Shown here piece by piece: positions 43,359 through 53,539 of a stretch of 64,000 nt of DNA. A model generated the notes under the pieces. That model ran no database searches and was not told the DNA's origin. It saw nothing but the letters and a program-made list of their open reading frames with translations. The first letter of the stretch is position 1; each line of letters begins with the position of its first letter. Origin of the DNA: Podospora comata (Eukaryota; Ascomycota; Sordariomycetes; Sordariales; Podosporaceae); the NCBI GenBank assembly GCA_017354895.1, contig CP071496.1:3596001-3660000 (forward strand), read 5' to 3'. Position numbers and translations under genes: made by a program.

Positions 43359-44640
43359 ATGGCAGGAATCGCTCTCCTTGGTGCCGGCATCTTTGCCCGT
43401 CATGGTATGTTTTGGTCCTTTCTCATCAACAAATGCCCCACAAAAAATGAAAACAGCTCCTTTTCACACCTCTTACGTCATTGCCTCCATTCCCACCACC
43501 ATTCACCATCACCAGAACCATCACCACCACCAGTACGCAGCAAGGCTAACACGAAATGCAGAACACCTCCCCGCCATCCTCGCCTCCCCAGACTTGCTCT
43601 CCCTCAAAGCAGTCTACTCCCGTTCTCAGACCTCCTCCGTGGCCCTAGCCGACGCCCTCCCCGCCGACGGCCCCAAGCCAGACATCTACTATGACTCCCC
43701 CTCCGAGCCCGGCCGCGGCCTGGCTGACCTCCTCAAGAGAGACGACATCGTCGCCGTGGACGTTGCGTTGCCTATTCTGGCCCAGCCCGAGGTGATCAAA
43801 GCTGCTCTCAAGGCCGGAAAGCACGTCCTTTCCGAGAAGCCCGTCGCGGCCGATGTCAAGGGGGCAAGGGAGTTGATCAAGTGGTACGAGACTGAATTGC
43901 CAGCCGAAAAGAAGCCGCTGTGGGGTGTGGCGGAGAATTTTCGGTACATGAAGAGTTTGGTGTTTGCTGGGGAGGAGGTCAAGAGGATTGGAGGCCGGGT
44001 GGTGAGCTTCAAGCTGGAGAAGTTTGGGTGGGTGGCGGAGGATAACAAGTATTTCAACACTCAGTGTGAGTTTGTTCTGGCTACCTACCTATGGGAAGGG
44101 AAAGTGAGATGCTAACATGGACACGGAATAGGGCGCAAGGTTCCTGACTACCAGGGTGGATTCTTGCTGGACGGTGGAGTGCATTTTGTGGCTGCGCTGC
44201 GATACTTGCTTGGGGCTTCTGGACAGGAGTTGAGCAAGGTGACTGCGTATACCGCTCTTTTGGAAAAGAGATTACAGCCTCTGGATACCATCCACGGTGT
44301 TGCTTCGACCAAGCAGGGCGTGAATGGCTCGATTGTGCTTTCTTTTGGGACCGAGTTCAAGAACGGGACGGATTTGGAGATCATCACAACCAATGGAACT
44401 GTCAGCTGGAGCCCAACCGAGGTCAAGACTGTGACCAAGGAGGGGGAGAGCAAGAAAGAGTTTGAGTACAGCTCTGGTGTTGGCGAGGAGGTGGCTGTGT
44501 TTGCACGGGCTATCAAGGCCGGCACTGAAAAGGTCGACGGTCTGCAGACTCCCGAGGAAGCGTTCAGGGACTTGGAGGTTTTGGAAGGATTGCTAGAGTC
44601 TGGATCTGGGGGCGCCAAGGTGAAGGAGATGTCGGTTTAA
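43359..44640 (+). CDS. Gfo/Idh/MocA-family NAD(P)-dependent oxidoreductase
   Basis: Three exons, join(43359..43404,43562..44065,44132..44640), 352 aa. The first exon is only 46 nt and encodes MAGIALLGAGIFARH, the glycine-rich Rossmann turn; the next begins EHLPAI. The cofactor domain continues with LKAVYSRS, DIVAVDVALPILAQPEVIKAALKAGKHVLSEKPVA (read in parts), where EKPVA is the family hallmark: its Lys is catalytic or cofactor-binding. The C-terminal substrate domain has GGFLLDGGVHFVAALRYLLG, whose Asp and His are the expected catalytic-site residues (D-x-x-x-H). Members oxidise or reduce sugars, polyols and related compounds such as dihydrodiols. The 157-nt first intron is the longest in the window. 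Cytosolic; substrate not deducible. Confidence 0.92.
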
Positions 44641-44765
44641 ATACTGATTGTCCATTTTTGAAAACTACCCTACTTACCTACCTACCTACCATGCGCCATC
44701 CCCAGCCTCTGCCGTGACGCAATGCCTTCCCTTCCTTCCTAGGTACTTTTCACTTCCCTGACACT

Positions 44766-45256
44766 TTATCGCCCAGCAAGATAGCACGTACAGGCGCTGC
44801 TAATCCTTGACGCGTTGTTCGTACACGCTAATGCGATGGCCGATGATACCGAGGCCGGCAGAATCTGGCGTCTCACGATGGTAGTGACGCCGGTTGCTCT
44901 GTGCGAACGGAGGTTAGCTAGCTGGTGGCATTGGTCGAACCTTAAAACCAAGAGATAAAACCTACGTAGCTGTGACGGTGCGCGTGGTCGGAATAGACGT
45001 GCTGACTCGTGTAGCAACTGCAGTAACCCTCAGCGTTTGGGTAGCAACGACGACAGGCGTGAGGTAGGTGAAGCAGAATGCTCGGCCGGTCTGTGTGGCG
45101 TACTGGTTGATGCGGCTGCGACATATATCGGCTGTACAAGCTGTTTGCTGTTAGAGTCATATCATATCAGGTGTCATGCAACGTGGGGATGTATGTACTT
45201 TGAGCAGCCGCGAAGGCAAGAAGCAAGGAGCTGATCAGGAACGAAAAGAGCTTCAT
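44766..45256 (-). CDS. Small secreted Cys-containing protein (121 aa)
   Basis: Three exons, complement(join(44766..44898,44966..45140,45199..45256)). Signal peptide MKLFSFLISSLLLAFAAA, with exon 1 ending just after the cleavage site. The mature part opens QTCTADICRSRINQY, has FCFTYLTPVVVATQTL and a Thr/Val-rich stalk (STSIPTTRTVTAT), and ends ALACTNNASRISSACTCYLAGR. Six Cys arranged as two N-terminal, one central and three C-terminal fit a common type of small secreted or wall-bound fungal protein with an O-glycosylated Thr-rich middle. No named family. The gene was assembled only by splicing; all three junctions have GT-AG signals and the frame closes. Could be an effector-like or wall protein. 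Confidence 0.72.
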
Positions 45257-45600
45257 TGTGGGCCAGATGGTCACTGAGGGTTTACTGTTCAGCGCTTGTG
45301 GGAAACTCCACTCTAGATTCAGCGCATCAGGACAACTTGCGTCTATTTATCCTCCATTGCAACGAAAAGATAAGATTTTGGGCGGACAAGCAGTGATGCT
45401 CACTCGGCCGAATGCATTCCAAGGAAAATTGGATAACTGAAACACGTCGCTACGATGCCGCGGAGATTTTGGCGATGAACGTTGGTCAGAGTGACACAGT
45501 TTGACGTACTTTTAGGAATCGATCGCCGTCTTGTAGACACAGTGCCGAGGAGTGGCGTCCCCAGAATTCCAACGGGTGGGCAACGTGGTATTCCGCCACT
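45257..45600. other. Intergenic, upstream of the small secreted protein
   Basis: About 340 nt between the small secreted protein start and the end of a decayed minus-strand gene. A CTATTTATCC stretch at 45,341-45,350 is a possible TATA-like element. No gene. Confidence 0.4.
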
Positions 45601-46330
45601 CTAAATATGAGGTATATACATCGACCACCTCACATTCATGTAAGCTGTGGCATCAATGTCTCGCAGCTCCAGAAACGCCGCGAGGATTAATTACATCCTA
45701 GCGATCCCATACAGCAAAGCAACAAGCCCAATCGTCCAGAACCCCCATGCAAGTGGTAGAGTGGTAGGTTCACGTGCCGCTTTGGCCCTCAGCTTTTCTA
45801 TCCTTGCTTGCTCAGAATCGGGAATAGCGGCCTTTGTTTGTTATCCAGAGATAGATCCACTTCCATCTCCCAAGGCGTATCCAAGACGCTGCTGTTTCGA
45901 GAACCCAAAATGCTGCCGTGACACCAAACGGTATCGAGCTGGATACTCTCCACAACACCTTTTCCGTTGTAGTTGGAAAGGAAAAGTTCCATCCAGCCAC
46001 ATGAACAGCAGTAAACAAAAGTTTCGCAAAACACAAGAAGTATTCTTGCGCACCGTATGGGTTCATCGGAAACCGGTCGTTGGGGATACGCTGAATCGGC
46101 TGGTCGGGCGGGATCACTGTCATTTTCATGAACGGTTGGACATTGAGTGTCCGGCCCGGACCGTTCTCATCGATGAAATCTAATGGTGTGGTTCTCCATG
46201 GCCGATCGCCCGTAATATCGCCGATCGCTGTTCTTGTCGCAAGCCTTATCGGTGTCCTGACATCGGCCCGCTTGTGAAGCCAAGCGTAAGCACTCATCAG
46301 AGAGCATACCACGATGTCCATAGTGTTCAA
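45601..46330 (-). pseudogene. Decayed multi-pass membrane protein gene, ascomycete family
   Basis: Readable pieces in order: WRTTPLDFIDENGPG, NDRFPMNPYGAQEYFLCFAKLLFTAVHVAGWNFSFPT (read in parts), ITAAFWVLETAASWIRLGRW-type segment, then after a frame change near 45,840 SEQARIEKLRAKAAREPTTLPLAWGFWTI, LYGIARM, an in-frame TAA at 45691-45693, LILAAFLELRDIDATAYMNV and the family's terminal W-x-x-YIPHI before the stop at 45601. This is a large family of uncharacterised filamentous-ascomycete membrane proteins. The N-terminal third of the usual protein is not found upstream, so the copy is also 5'-truncated. At least one frameshift and one nonsense; not explained by introns. Confidence 0.75.
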
Positions 46331-46466
46331 CTCGCACCGCGGAAAGTCTCAGATTGTTCTAGACTTCCGGGTGCTGCAACCAAACATTCATATTCATATT
46401 CCTTGCTATCTTATTCCTAGACTTCGACTGCCCGTCGAGCTTTGTTGACGAAATAAGGTACCGACT

Positions 46467-47758
46467 ATGGCTTGCAGATGCACCATGCCACCTCCCATGT
46501 CCCTCAATTCAGTCCTATACTCGGCGGTTGACATTTTTGGTGTTTTTGTTGTTAGATATTGTATTTTCCTCACTATCCTCGCTGTCCCATTTTTTTTTCA
46601 AAATCAAGTCTTTTACTTGCACAGGGTGACTCTTACCTGGTTTCAAGACATCACTGTGCCTGAGCAATGGGGCTTCTTGCGCAACGAAGCATCCCCATTC
46701 ACTCTCCAGGCTCCGGACAGAGTCACGCTGCAGGCCTGGCATATGCTCCCGCTTTAACTCTATCACCAGCATGGAGAGGAGCTCATCAAAGAATCAACGG
46801 CAAATTCCCAAGACATTACCAAGCGTCGTGGTTTCCAGCTGATTCAGGATGATCCCGAGGCCCTCCTGGTCCTTTACCTCCACGGGGCCGCAGGCACACT
46901 CGGTTCCGGTTGGCGACCACCAAGCTACCGGGCCATGTCAGCGGGTGCCCCAGGCCGGATACATACCGTTGCGTTTGATTATCGTGGTTTTGGAATCAGC
47001 GGCGGCTCACCATCCGAAGAAGGTCTTCTCATTGACGCTCTCATTTTGGTTGACTGGGCCATCAAGGAAGCCAGTATCCCCCCTTCACGAATCGTCGTTT
47101 TTGGGCAGTCCATAGGGACTGGCATCACTTGTGCACCATCTAGCTGTGCAGCCAGACCCAATTCTCTTCGCGGGCATCGTCTTTGTTGCACCTTTTGCGG
47201 ATGTGAAGCGACTGACAGCAACCTACCGCGTGGCTGGTACTATTCCACTCCTGGGTCCTTTGGCTCCCTTCCCTCGACTTCTTGCGTTCTTCAACAAGTT
47301 CATTGTCAGTAAATGGCCCAGCAAAGACAAACATTCCGGCCTTTGTCCGCCATTGTGAGGAGGTGTCGGGCGAAGATCAAAAGTATCACATCACCATTAT
47401 TCATGCTCAAGATGATTACGACATCCCTTGGTCTCATAGCGACCAGATGTGTTGGCATGCAGTCAGTGCTACAAGGGTTGGAGGCATCACGTTCGAGGAA
47501 CTCGAGGAAGAAAAGGAGCAAACCAAAAAATTATTGGGCCCAGCAGGCTGGGTCGTCGTACACCAAACAGCGAAGGGCTTGATTCGAGAGGAGATTTCCA
47601 AGTGGGGGCTTCATGACCGTATCATGTCGTATCCGATTGTGAGCTTGGCTATACTGAGGGCATTTGAAAGTAAAGGAAGTCTTAGGCCGGAACTTACTGC
47701 CAGCGGGCGAACCTGCGCAAGAGAAGCCGCTGCAATGTCTTGTGATGGTTCGGAGTAA
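46467..47758 (+). pseudogene. Decayed ABHD12-like alpha/beta hydrolase
   Basis: An N-terminal membrane-anchor stretch (VRYCIFLTILAVPFFF) is followed by the hydrolase core: VLYLHGAAGTLGSGWRPPSYR (oxyanion region, read in parts), FDYRGFGISGGSPSEEGLL, nucleophile elbow GQSIGTG, then VFVAPFADVK and, later, ITIIHAQDDYDIPWSHSD carrying the expected Asp. Homologous sequence spreads over three frames: an in-frame TAA at 46755-46757, a frame change near 47,127 just after GQSIGTG, and another near 47,340. A complete enzyme of this kind (ABHD12-type lysophospholipase/monoacylglycerol lipase) cannot be made from it. Adjacent to another decayed gene on the opposite strand. Alternative: unusual introns, but splice sites are lacking. 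Confidence 0.75.
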
Positions 47759-48189
47759 GCAAACCACCGGTATCTTGGACATGAGATAAGGGAGAGGTTC
47801 CTGATATTGCCAGAAACTACCAGGACAGTGGCATGAAACATTCAGTAGCTGCCCGCCGTGTGCCTTGATAATATCATCGTCGATGGTTCTTTGTTTAAAT
47901 TGTCCTATTTCAAGAACAGTCCTCTTTGTCACCACGTGGTGAATCTTGGCAGCATTGTCCCAAACTATCTTCTCTTTGTTTGTATGCTATTTCTGGACTA
48001 CGGTTGTGGTAACCTTTGGTGTGGCTATTGCCTTCTAGACAAAGTCTAGACATGATTCATTGTCTTGGCACTATCCCTCGATACATATAAGACCAGAAGG
48101 CCGGGCATCATATAAGCAGGCAAGATTTGGGGTTTATAGAACATTTTTATTAACATCATCTCTTACCTTACCTTATACGAATCATCATC
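47759..48189. other. Promoter region of the AA11 gene
   Basis: About 430 nt, A/T-richer than neighbours. ACATATAAGAC (48,081-48,091) and CATATAAGC (48,108-48,116) are two TATA-like elements upstream of the ATG at 48,190. No coding feature. Confidence 0.45.
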
Positions 48190-49758
48190 ATGCATACTGC
48201 GTCTTTCCTAGCTACAGCCCTGGCTGCTCAAGCGGCCAGAGCCCATCTCATTATGAACACTCCCATCCCTTACAACTACCACGGGACCAGCTCCCTCGTT
48301 CAAGTCGATCCTCTTGGGGCGCTTCCCTTCCCATGCCAGGGCAACACCGATGTTGTCGAGGTGACATCCATGCAGGCCGGTACCGAGCAGCTCGTAAAGT
48401 TCACCGGCGGTGCCCAGCATGGTGGCGGTTCTTGCCAGTTCAGTGTCACCTATGACTTCCCGCCTCCGGCTGACAAGTCAAAGTGGAAGACAATCTACAC
48501 TTTGATTGGAGGGTGTCCTGTCTCTGCAGCTGGCAACTTTCCCGCCGCCCAACCTGACCAAGACGGACGTGCTGACTCTCCCCAGTGCGGCAATGATTCT
48601 GGAGTCGAGTGCGTTGGACAGTTCAACGTTCCTATCCCGCAGGATATGCCAAACGGGAACGCTACCTTCGCCTGGACTTGGTACAACAAGATCGGCAATC
48701 GTGAGGTCTACATGAACTGCGCCCCTGTCAAGATCAGCGGTGGCTCCGACGATACGACCTTTTTCAACTCGCTTCCTCAGATGTTCGTGGCCAACATTCG
48801 CGGTGAGTGTACCACCAACAATGGTGTTCTCAACATTCCCAATCCTGGTAAGTTCGGAAAGGTTCTTGAGCAACCTGCTCCCGGCAGCGAGGGGACTTGC
48901 GAGAAGGCTGCTGGCGTTCCTACTTTCGACGGAGACTCTGGGGCTGCTCCTGCTCCTGCTCCCACCCAAGGTCAGTCGTCTACTTTGAACACCCCTACTA
49001 GCTCTGCCACCGTCCCTCCCACTGCTACCTTTCCAGAGGAGAATATTACAACCATCACCCCTACTTCTTTGGAGACCTCAGTTGTGGTTATTCCTACTAC
49101 AACCCCTGCCGTCGTCATTCCGGAGTTGGTCGGCGTTCCTTGCTCCCCAGAGGGTAGTCTCTTTTGCTTCTCGCCATCCAACTTTGGAATCTGCAGTGGA
49201 GGTATTGCTACACCTCAGGCAGTGGCTCCTGATACGACCTGTTCATTTGGGACCCCCTTGAGCAAGAGGAGCGTCAAGTATGTCTCCAAAGTTGTAGTCG
49301 TGGGACCTAGGCAAATCACTGCCATCACTCCTATCGAAGACAAGCCCACCAAGATTAGTGCTATCACTCCCATCGATGATCCCACCAAGATCAGCGCCAT
49401 CACCCCTATTGACGAGCCTACCAAGATCAGTGCCATCACCCCTATTGATGAGCCTACCAAGATCAGTGCCATCACTCCTATTGAGGACCCCACCAAGCTC
49501 ACCACCATCATCCCAATTGAGCCTACTAGCAGACTCACTACAATTATTCCCATTGACCCCACAACTGAGTTTCCTTCCAGAGGTGGTGCTCTGCCCACTC
49601 CTGCCCCGGCTCCTGTCCCGGCTCCAGCTCCTGTCCCAGCTCCCGCCCCTCCTCCTCTCAGGGGAACTCTCTGCAACAAGGTCGGCAGCTTCTGCTTCTG
49701 TAAGGTGACAGGCAAGGTATTTCCTCAGCTTGTCCCTATGGGAGCTATCTGCACCTAA
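48190..49758 (+). CDS. AA11-type lytic polysaccharide monooxygenase with repeat-linked Cys modules
   Basis: Single-exon 522-aa secreted copper enzyme; AA11 LPMOs oxidatively cleave chitin. Signal peptide residues 1-18, so the mature chain begins His19-Leu-Ile-Met-Asn, the obligatory N-terminal His. The second histidine-brace residue is His77 in TGGAQHGGGSCQFSVTYD, and the axial Tyr is probably in GNREVYMNCAPVKI. The catalytic domain ends near residue 255, then a Pro/Thr linker. A Cys module (GVPCSPEGSLFCFSPSNF...TTC, about 316-355) resembles the X278-type C-terminal module of AA11 proteins. Next come about seven 12-residue repeats of the ISAITPIDEPTK type (nucleotides about 49,315-49,560), a PAPAPVPAP stretch and a second Cys module (GTLCNKVGSFCFC...GAICT) to the end. 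The repeated stalk between two Cys modules is unusual. Confidence 0.92.
   Translation: MHTASFLATALAAQAARAHLIMNTPIPYNYHGTSSLVQVDPLGALPFPCQGNTDVVEVTSMQAGTEQLVKFTGGAQHGGGSCQFSVTYDFPPPADKSKWKTIYTLIGGCPVSAAGNFPAAQPDQDGRADSPQCGNDSGVECVGQFNVPIPQDMPNGNATFAWTWYNKIGNREVYMNCAPVKISGGSDDTTFFNSLPQMFVANIRGECTTNNGVLNIPNPGKFGKVLEQPAPGSEGTCEKAAGVPTFDGDSGAAPAPAPTQGQSSTLNTPTSSATVPPTATFPEENITTITPTSLETSVVVIPTTTPAVVIPELVGVPCSPEGSLFCFSPSNFGICSGGIATPQAVAPDTTCSFGTPLSKRSVKYVSKVVVVGPRQITAITPIEDKPTKISAITPIDDPTKISAITPIDEPTKISAITPIDEPTKISAITPIEDPTKLTTIIPIEPTSRLTTIIPIDPTTEFPSRGGALPTPAPAPVPAPAPVPAPAPPPLRGTLCNKVGSFCFCKVTGKVFPQLVPMGAICT
49315..49560 (+). repeat. In-frame 36-bp tandem repeats inside the AA11 gene
   Basis: Five close and two diverged copies of a 36-nt unit coding the 12-residue motif I-S-A-I-T-P-I-D-E-P-T-K. 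The copies differ mostly at third positions, suggesting protein-level constraint or slippage with later drift. Confidence 0.9.
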
Positions 49759-49981
49759 CCGGTAAGCGCCTGGATCGTAGTCACCTACCTATTTTCTTTG
49801 CTTTTCTTGTACAAATTTGGATACCCGTAGATTGAGAAATTGAAAGAAAAAAGTTCAATATTACCGAGATGTCTCATCGTTTAGGCCAGTTCCATGTGAC
49901 TTGCTGTTCAACTCTGACAATGCTTTGACTACTGACATCTAAGGCAGCGAGCGATATCTGAAGAATATGGGTTTAGGCACT

Positions 49982-51139
49982 CTACACGAGAACGACCACT
50001 TTGGCCGCCGACACACCCTTCTTACAGGTGTCGAAACCCTCTTGGATCTTCTCTAGCCCTTTCCCTTCGACAACTTGTGGCTCAGGCGACGGCACAAACT
50101 CACCCTTCCCTAATGCCTGCGCCAAGTACACATTCCATATCGCTTTAGCCACATCTTTGTTCTTGTCATCACCAATATCACTTCCCCAGATGAACTTGTA
50201 CCCCACGCCCTTGATCTTGGCCTTGGCCACTGTCGTGATGCCAGCCCACACCATATCAACCACAAGCTTCACCATCCCAAACGCCCCCAACCCAAGAAAC
50301 TCGCCGGGATCCTTGGACCCGCTTACCTGCGAAACAAACTTTGGCTGACCCTCCACAGTCGTGGAGCCACCCAAGATGTCGATACATCTTGGCAATGCCC
50401 CTGCCCCAATCGCCACAGCCCCAGCACACACCTTGTTCTCACTCTTTAGCTTGCCAATGATGCCCCCCACCACACTCTCACTCTTGTAATCCCACACCTC
50501 CGCCGCCCCCAATCGCCGGACATGCTCCCAATTACCCGCCGAAGCAGTAGTGTAAACCTCATACCCCGCCGCTCTGGCAAGCTGTATCGCGTTACTCCCC
50601 ACGCTCGTCGCCCCAGCCCACACAATAACCACCTGATTCTTGTCATCTCCCCTCGGCGAAGTCGGCAACGCCAACCCCAACCCGCCCTGATCCCGCCCCA
50701 AAAACAGCGCCGTGGCGGCAGTCGAAAACCCCAAAGGTAAAACAGCCGCCTGCTCGAAACGGACATGATCGGGTATCCTGGCGACGAGGTGTTCACGAAC
50801 AAGGACGTACTCCTGAAACGCGCCCTCGGCCGAAGAGTTAGACCGGCGGTCTGTCCCGAAGGCGTGAGCGACGACCCTGTCGCCGGGGACGAACAGATGG
50901 GAGGAGGAGCGGACTACCGTGCCGGCGACGTCGGAACCGAGGATGACGGGGTAGCGGAGGTAGGAGAACAGGGGGTTGCCGGGGGATTGGATGAACCAGT
51001 CTACTGGGTTTATGGCCACGGCTTGGGTTTTGATGACGAGGAAGTTGGCTGGGGGCGGGGAGGGGGGTGATGGGGCGGGTTTGATGTCCAAGGGGGGGGA
51101 GTTTTTGGAGGTGAGCCAGGCGGCGGTGTTGGAGGACAT
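49982..51139 (-). CDS. Zinc-type alcohol dehydrogenase-like / trans-enoyl reductase family protein
   Basis: Single-exon 385-aa MDR-superfamily protein. GroES-like N-terminal domain (KTQAVAINPVDWFIQ, YPVILGSDVAGTVV, FVPGDRVVAHAFG, GAFQEYVLV) and a Rossmann domain (VVIVWAGATSVGSNAIQLARAAGYEVYTTAS). The nucleotide loop is AGATSVG rather than the commoner GxGxxG, as in the enoyl-reductase/ToxD-like branch. The zinc-binding Cys residues of true alcohol dehydrogenases are missing, so this is a zinc-independent reductase, probably NADPH-dependent. Fungal relatives include stand-alone trans-enoyl reductases that work with polyketide synthases, but no PKS is present here, so a general quinone/enone reductase is as likely. 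Cytosolic. Confidence 0.9.
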   Translation of the reverse strand: MSSNTAAWLTSKNSPPLDIKPAPSPPSPPPANFLVIKTQAVAINPVDWFIQSPGNPLFSYLRYPVILGSDVAGTVVRSSSHLFVPGDRVVAHAFGTDRRSNSSAEGAFQEYVLVREHLVARIPDHVRFEQAAVLPLGFSTAATALFLGRDQGGLGLALPTSPRGDDKNQVVIVWAGATSVGSNAIQLARAAGYEVYTTASAGNWEHVRRLGAAEVWDYKSESVVGGIIGKLKSENKVCAGAVAIGAGALPRCIDILGGSTTVEGQPKFVSQVSGSKDPGEFLGLGAFGMVKLVVDMVWAGITTVAKAKIKGVGYKFIWGSDIGDDKNKDVAKAIWNVYLAQALGKGEFVPSPEPQVVEGKGLEKIQEGFDTCKKGVSAAKVVVLV

Positions 51140-52036
51140 TGTGATGGGTGTGGTTTGGGGTGTAGGTAGGTAAGTTGATGGTGGAGGGGTGCAAAAGAGG
51201 GGGGTTCATATCGGGTGAGATTGATGTTATCGTGGGCTGTGACACGATGTACAGTACGGAGTAATCGGTTGCGGGAGTTGGTACGGAATGTCCCAGCCAA
51301 TGAAAGAGAGAGACGGCAGTGGATGTTGGTTTGGGGGTGCAGAGAGAGTTGACCGTCCGCCAATAAGATGGGAAGCGAGAAGATCAAGACAGGAACCTTG
51401 CATGTCAGACAAAGAATTGATTTTGGGCAGGCTATTGGTGACAATCACAGGTCAGTTCAGTCACTTACACTGGTCGCCGTCTGCATGACATCAAATCAGC
51501 ATGAGTTTTAGGTGGAGAATGGCACTCGTCTAAAGTCAAAGGCTGGTAATAAGCGTGGTTCAAATCACAAGGTGTGGAGATATATGCCACCCGGCCTACC
51601 CTGTGGGTAGGATGTCCTTTTGGTTCCACACAAAGATTTGGGAATCTCACTATAGGGATCCTGATGGAAAGTTAAACCTTGGATTCTATAATCTCTTTGG
51701 ATATCTATCTAGTGCACTAGAAGCCTTTTGTGTTTTGTCCCCCTAGATCTTCTCTTCTTTTTGCGGTAATGAGATCGTGAAAGTCCTCAATCCTTGGTGG
51801 GCGATGTCTAGGTTGACAGGAATTTTGTTGTCTAACCCTTCCATTCCAAAGTGTTTTGGGACGAGCAGTGCATGATTTGTTGGAGGTTGTGTAGTGCGTA
51901 TGGCAGCCGTGAGCCTGTGTTGTGTTTTGTAGCATGGGGAAGGGGAGAGAGAAGCTGGGCGTTCTCTGATGGCAAATGGACCTCGATATTGGTGCTTTTA
52001 TGCCATGGACGATCAATTCTAGTCAGGGGTACAATG
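51140..52036. other. Intergenic, no gene seen
   Basis: About 900 nt between the enoyl reductase start and the end of a decayed F-box-type gene. Nothing recognised. Confidence 0.45.
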
Positions 52037-53539
52037 TTAACGCAACAACAGCCGCAGCAGTTCGTGCCAGCGGGAGTTTGTGGTGCATGCTGCATCTAGG
52101 CACCAAACTACACGCTTCAGTTCATGGTCTGCTGTGATCCCCCAGGTGTCTGGGTCCAAACTTCGGAGCCATTCCCTAGAGCCCTAGAGGTAGGCGCCAG
52201 CCTTTGTTCCAAGGGTGTGGAGATTCTTCTCAGACACTTGAGATAGATACGACCGGAATCACCTTCCTGGATCCAACAGTACTGTGCGTCGCACTCGGAG
52301 CTCTGATATGAGTGGCAAGACATCTTTGTTTGAGATGTGAAGATCGCCGACCATCCCTTTTCATAAGGTAGAAAGTGCCCACGACGATGAGGCTCTTTGA
52401 TCGAACGACAGCGGCAGCACAGCTCCATCGAGACCTGGCTATGAAGACAGCCATGACTGAGGGGCTGCCAAGTTTTTCGGGGTTGCAAAGGGGTTTCGGG
52501 AGGGTCGAAGCATGCGCACTGATTGTGCTCGAATGGCAACAGTAATTGGCCGTCCGGAAAAGTGACATGGGAACAGGGTCTATTTCCAGACGCAGCCTGG
52601 TTTTGGAGAAGTAAACAGCCGCGGAGATACTGTCTCGAAACTGGGACTGAGGTGTTGAGGTCGAAGGCCAAGTAGCTCCAACCAATGTGAACCGATACAG
52701 GGACGAGGATCGATGAGTTGCATTTGGCCGTTGGTTAAAGGCCGAAAGACGAATGGAGCGTATGCAACCGTGGTATATGTGGAGTTCGCACAGGAAGAGC
52801 AAAGGATGCCATGTAAGTGAATTGGCGTCCTTCCCCTCTCAGTTGCGTGTCCAACGAGGTCTGCCCACCTGATCACTTTATGGGTACACATTCTCATAGC
52901 ACCCTGGGTCCTAATACAGATGCGACGAAACTTTGACTCCTGGCGTTGGCTTAATGAGAACAGGAACCAGGGGTGGCTTCCTTGGCAGGCGTGGCACCAC
53001 AGTGTCAGGTTGCCAAAAGGTCTGCTGCCCAGCAGTCGCCATTTGACATATCCGACTAACATCGCACCGCGGCAGCTGACACACTTTCCAACGCCATTAT
53101 CTTCTCGGAGAAGATCTGCCACTTGAGGCTTTTGTCGGCGTCTGTCAGCCTTACTTCCGTGCAATGGCCACACCGCCAGCTGCCAGTTTGTTTCATCCGG
53201 GGATACGTTCGGCGGCGGAGTGGTGTGCCACACTTATAGCCCCGAGACGATGCGGAGAAACAAGCTACATGTATAGCGAAGTATTTGTTGGGTGATTTCG
53301 TCTGTCAGATCCTTGGCGATATAGAGGAGAAGCTCCTCAGGGAGTTGATATAATGGGCTCCTGATGTAGTTGATGAACTGTCGTCGATACCACGATGGAT
53401 CGTACTCTGGAACAGTTGGTATCTTGGTGGGTTCCATCAGTTCACATGTCGTCGAAGTTGCCGTTTGAAATTGCAAGCTGGCGTGGTTATGGCTAGGCAC
53501 AATTGCTGGTGTTACATGCAAACCAGCCATGATGTACAA
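52037..53539 (-). pseudogene. Decayed F-box-type Cys-rich gene
   Basis: Starts MYIMAGLHVTPAIVPS and has an F-box-like segment LYQLPEELLLYIAKDLTDE. An in-frame TAA at 53234-53236 is followed by a Cys-rich body (CVSCRGAMLVGY, LWCHACQGSHPWFLFS, MCTHKVIRWADL, CSSCAN). A frame change near 52,620 leads to FPDGQLLLPFEHNQCACF and CCRCRS, and another near 52,200 to LRSLDPDTWGITADHELKRVVWC. The order of motifs matches an ascomycete family of F-box-like proteins with many CxxC pairs. Three lesions at least, and homologous text continues through all of them, so this is a dead copy. An undecayed original is not in the window. Confidence 0.75.
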
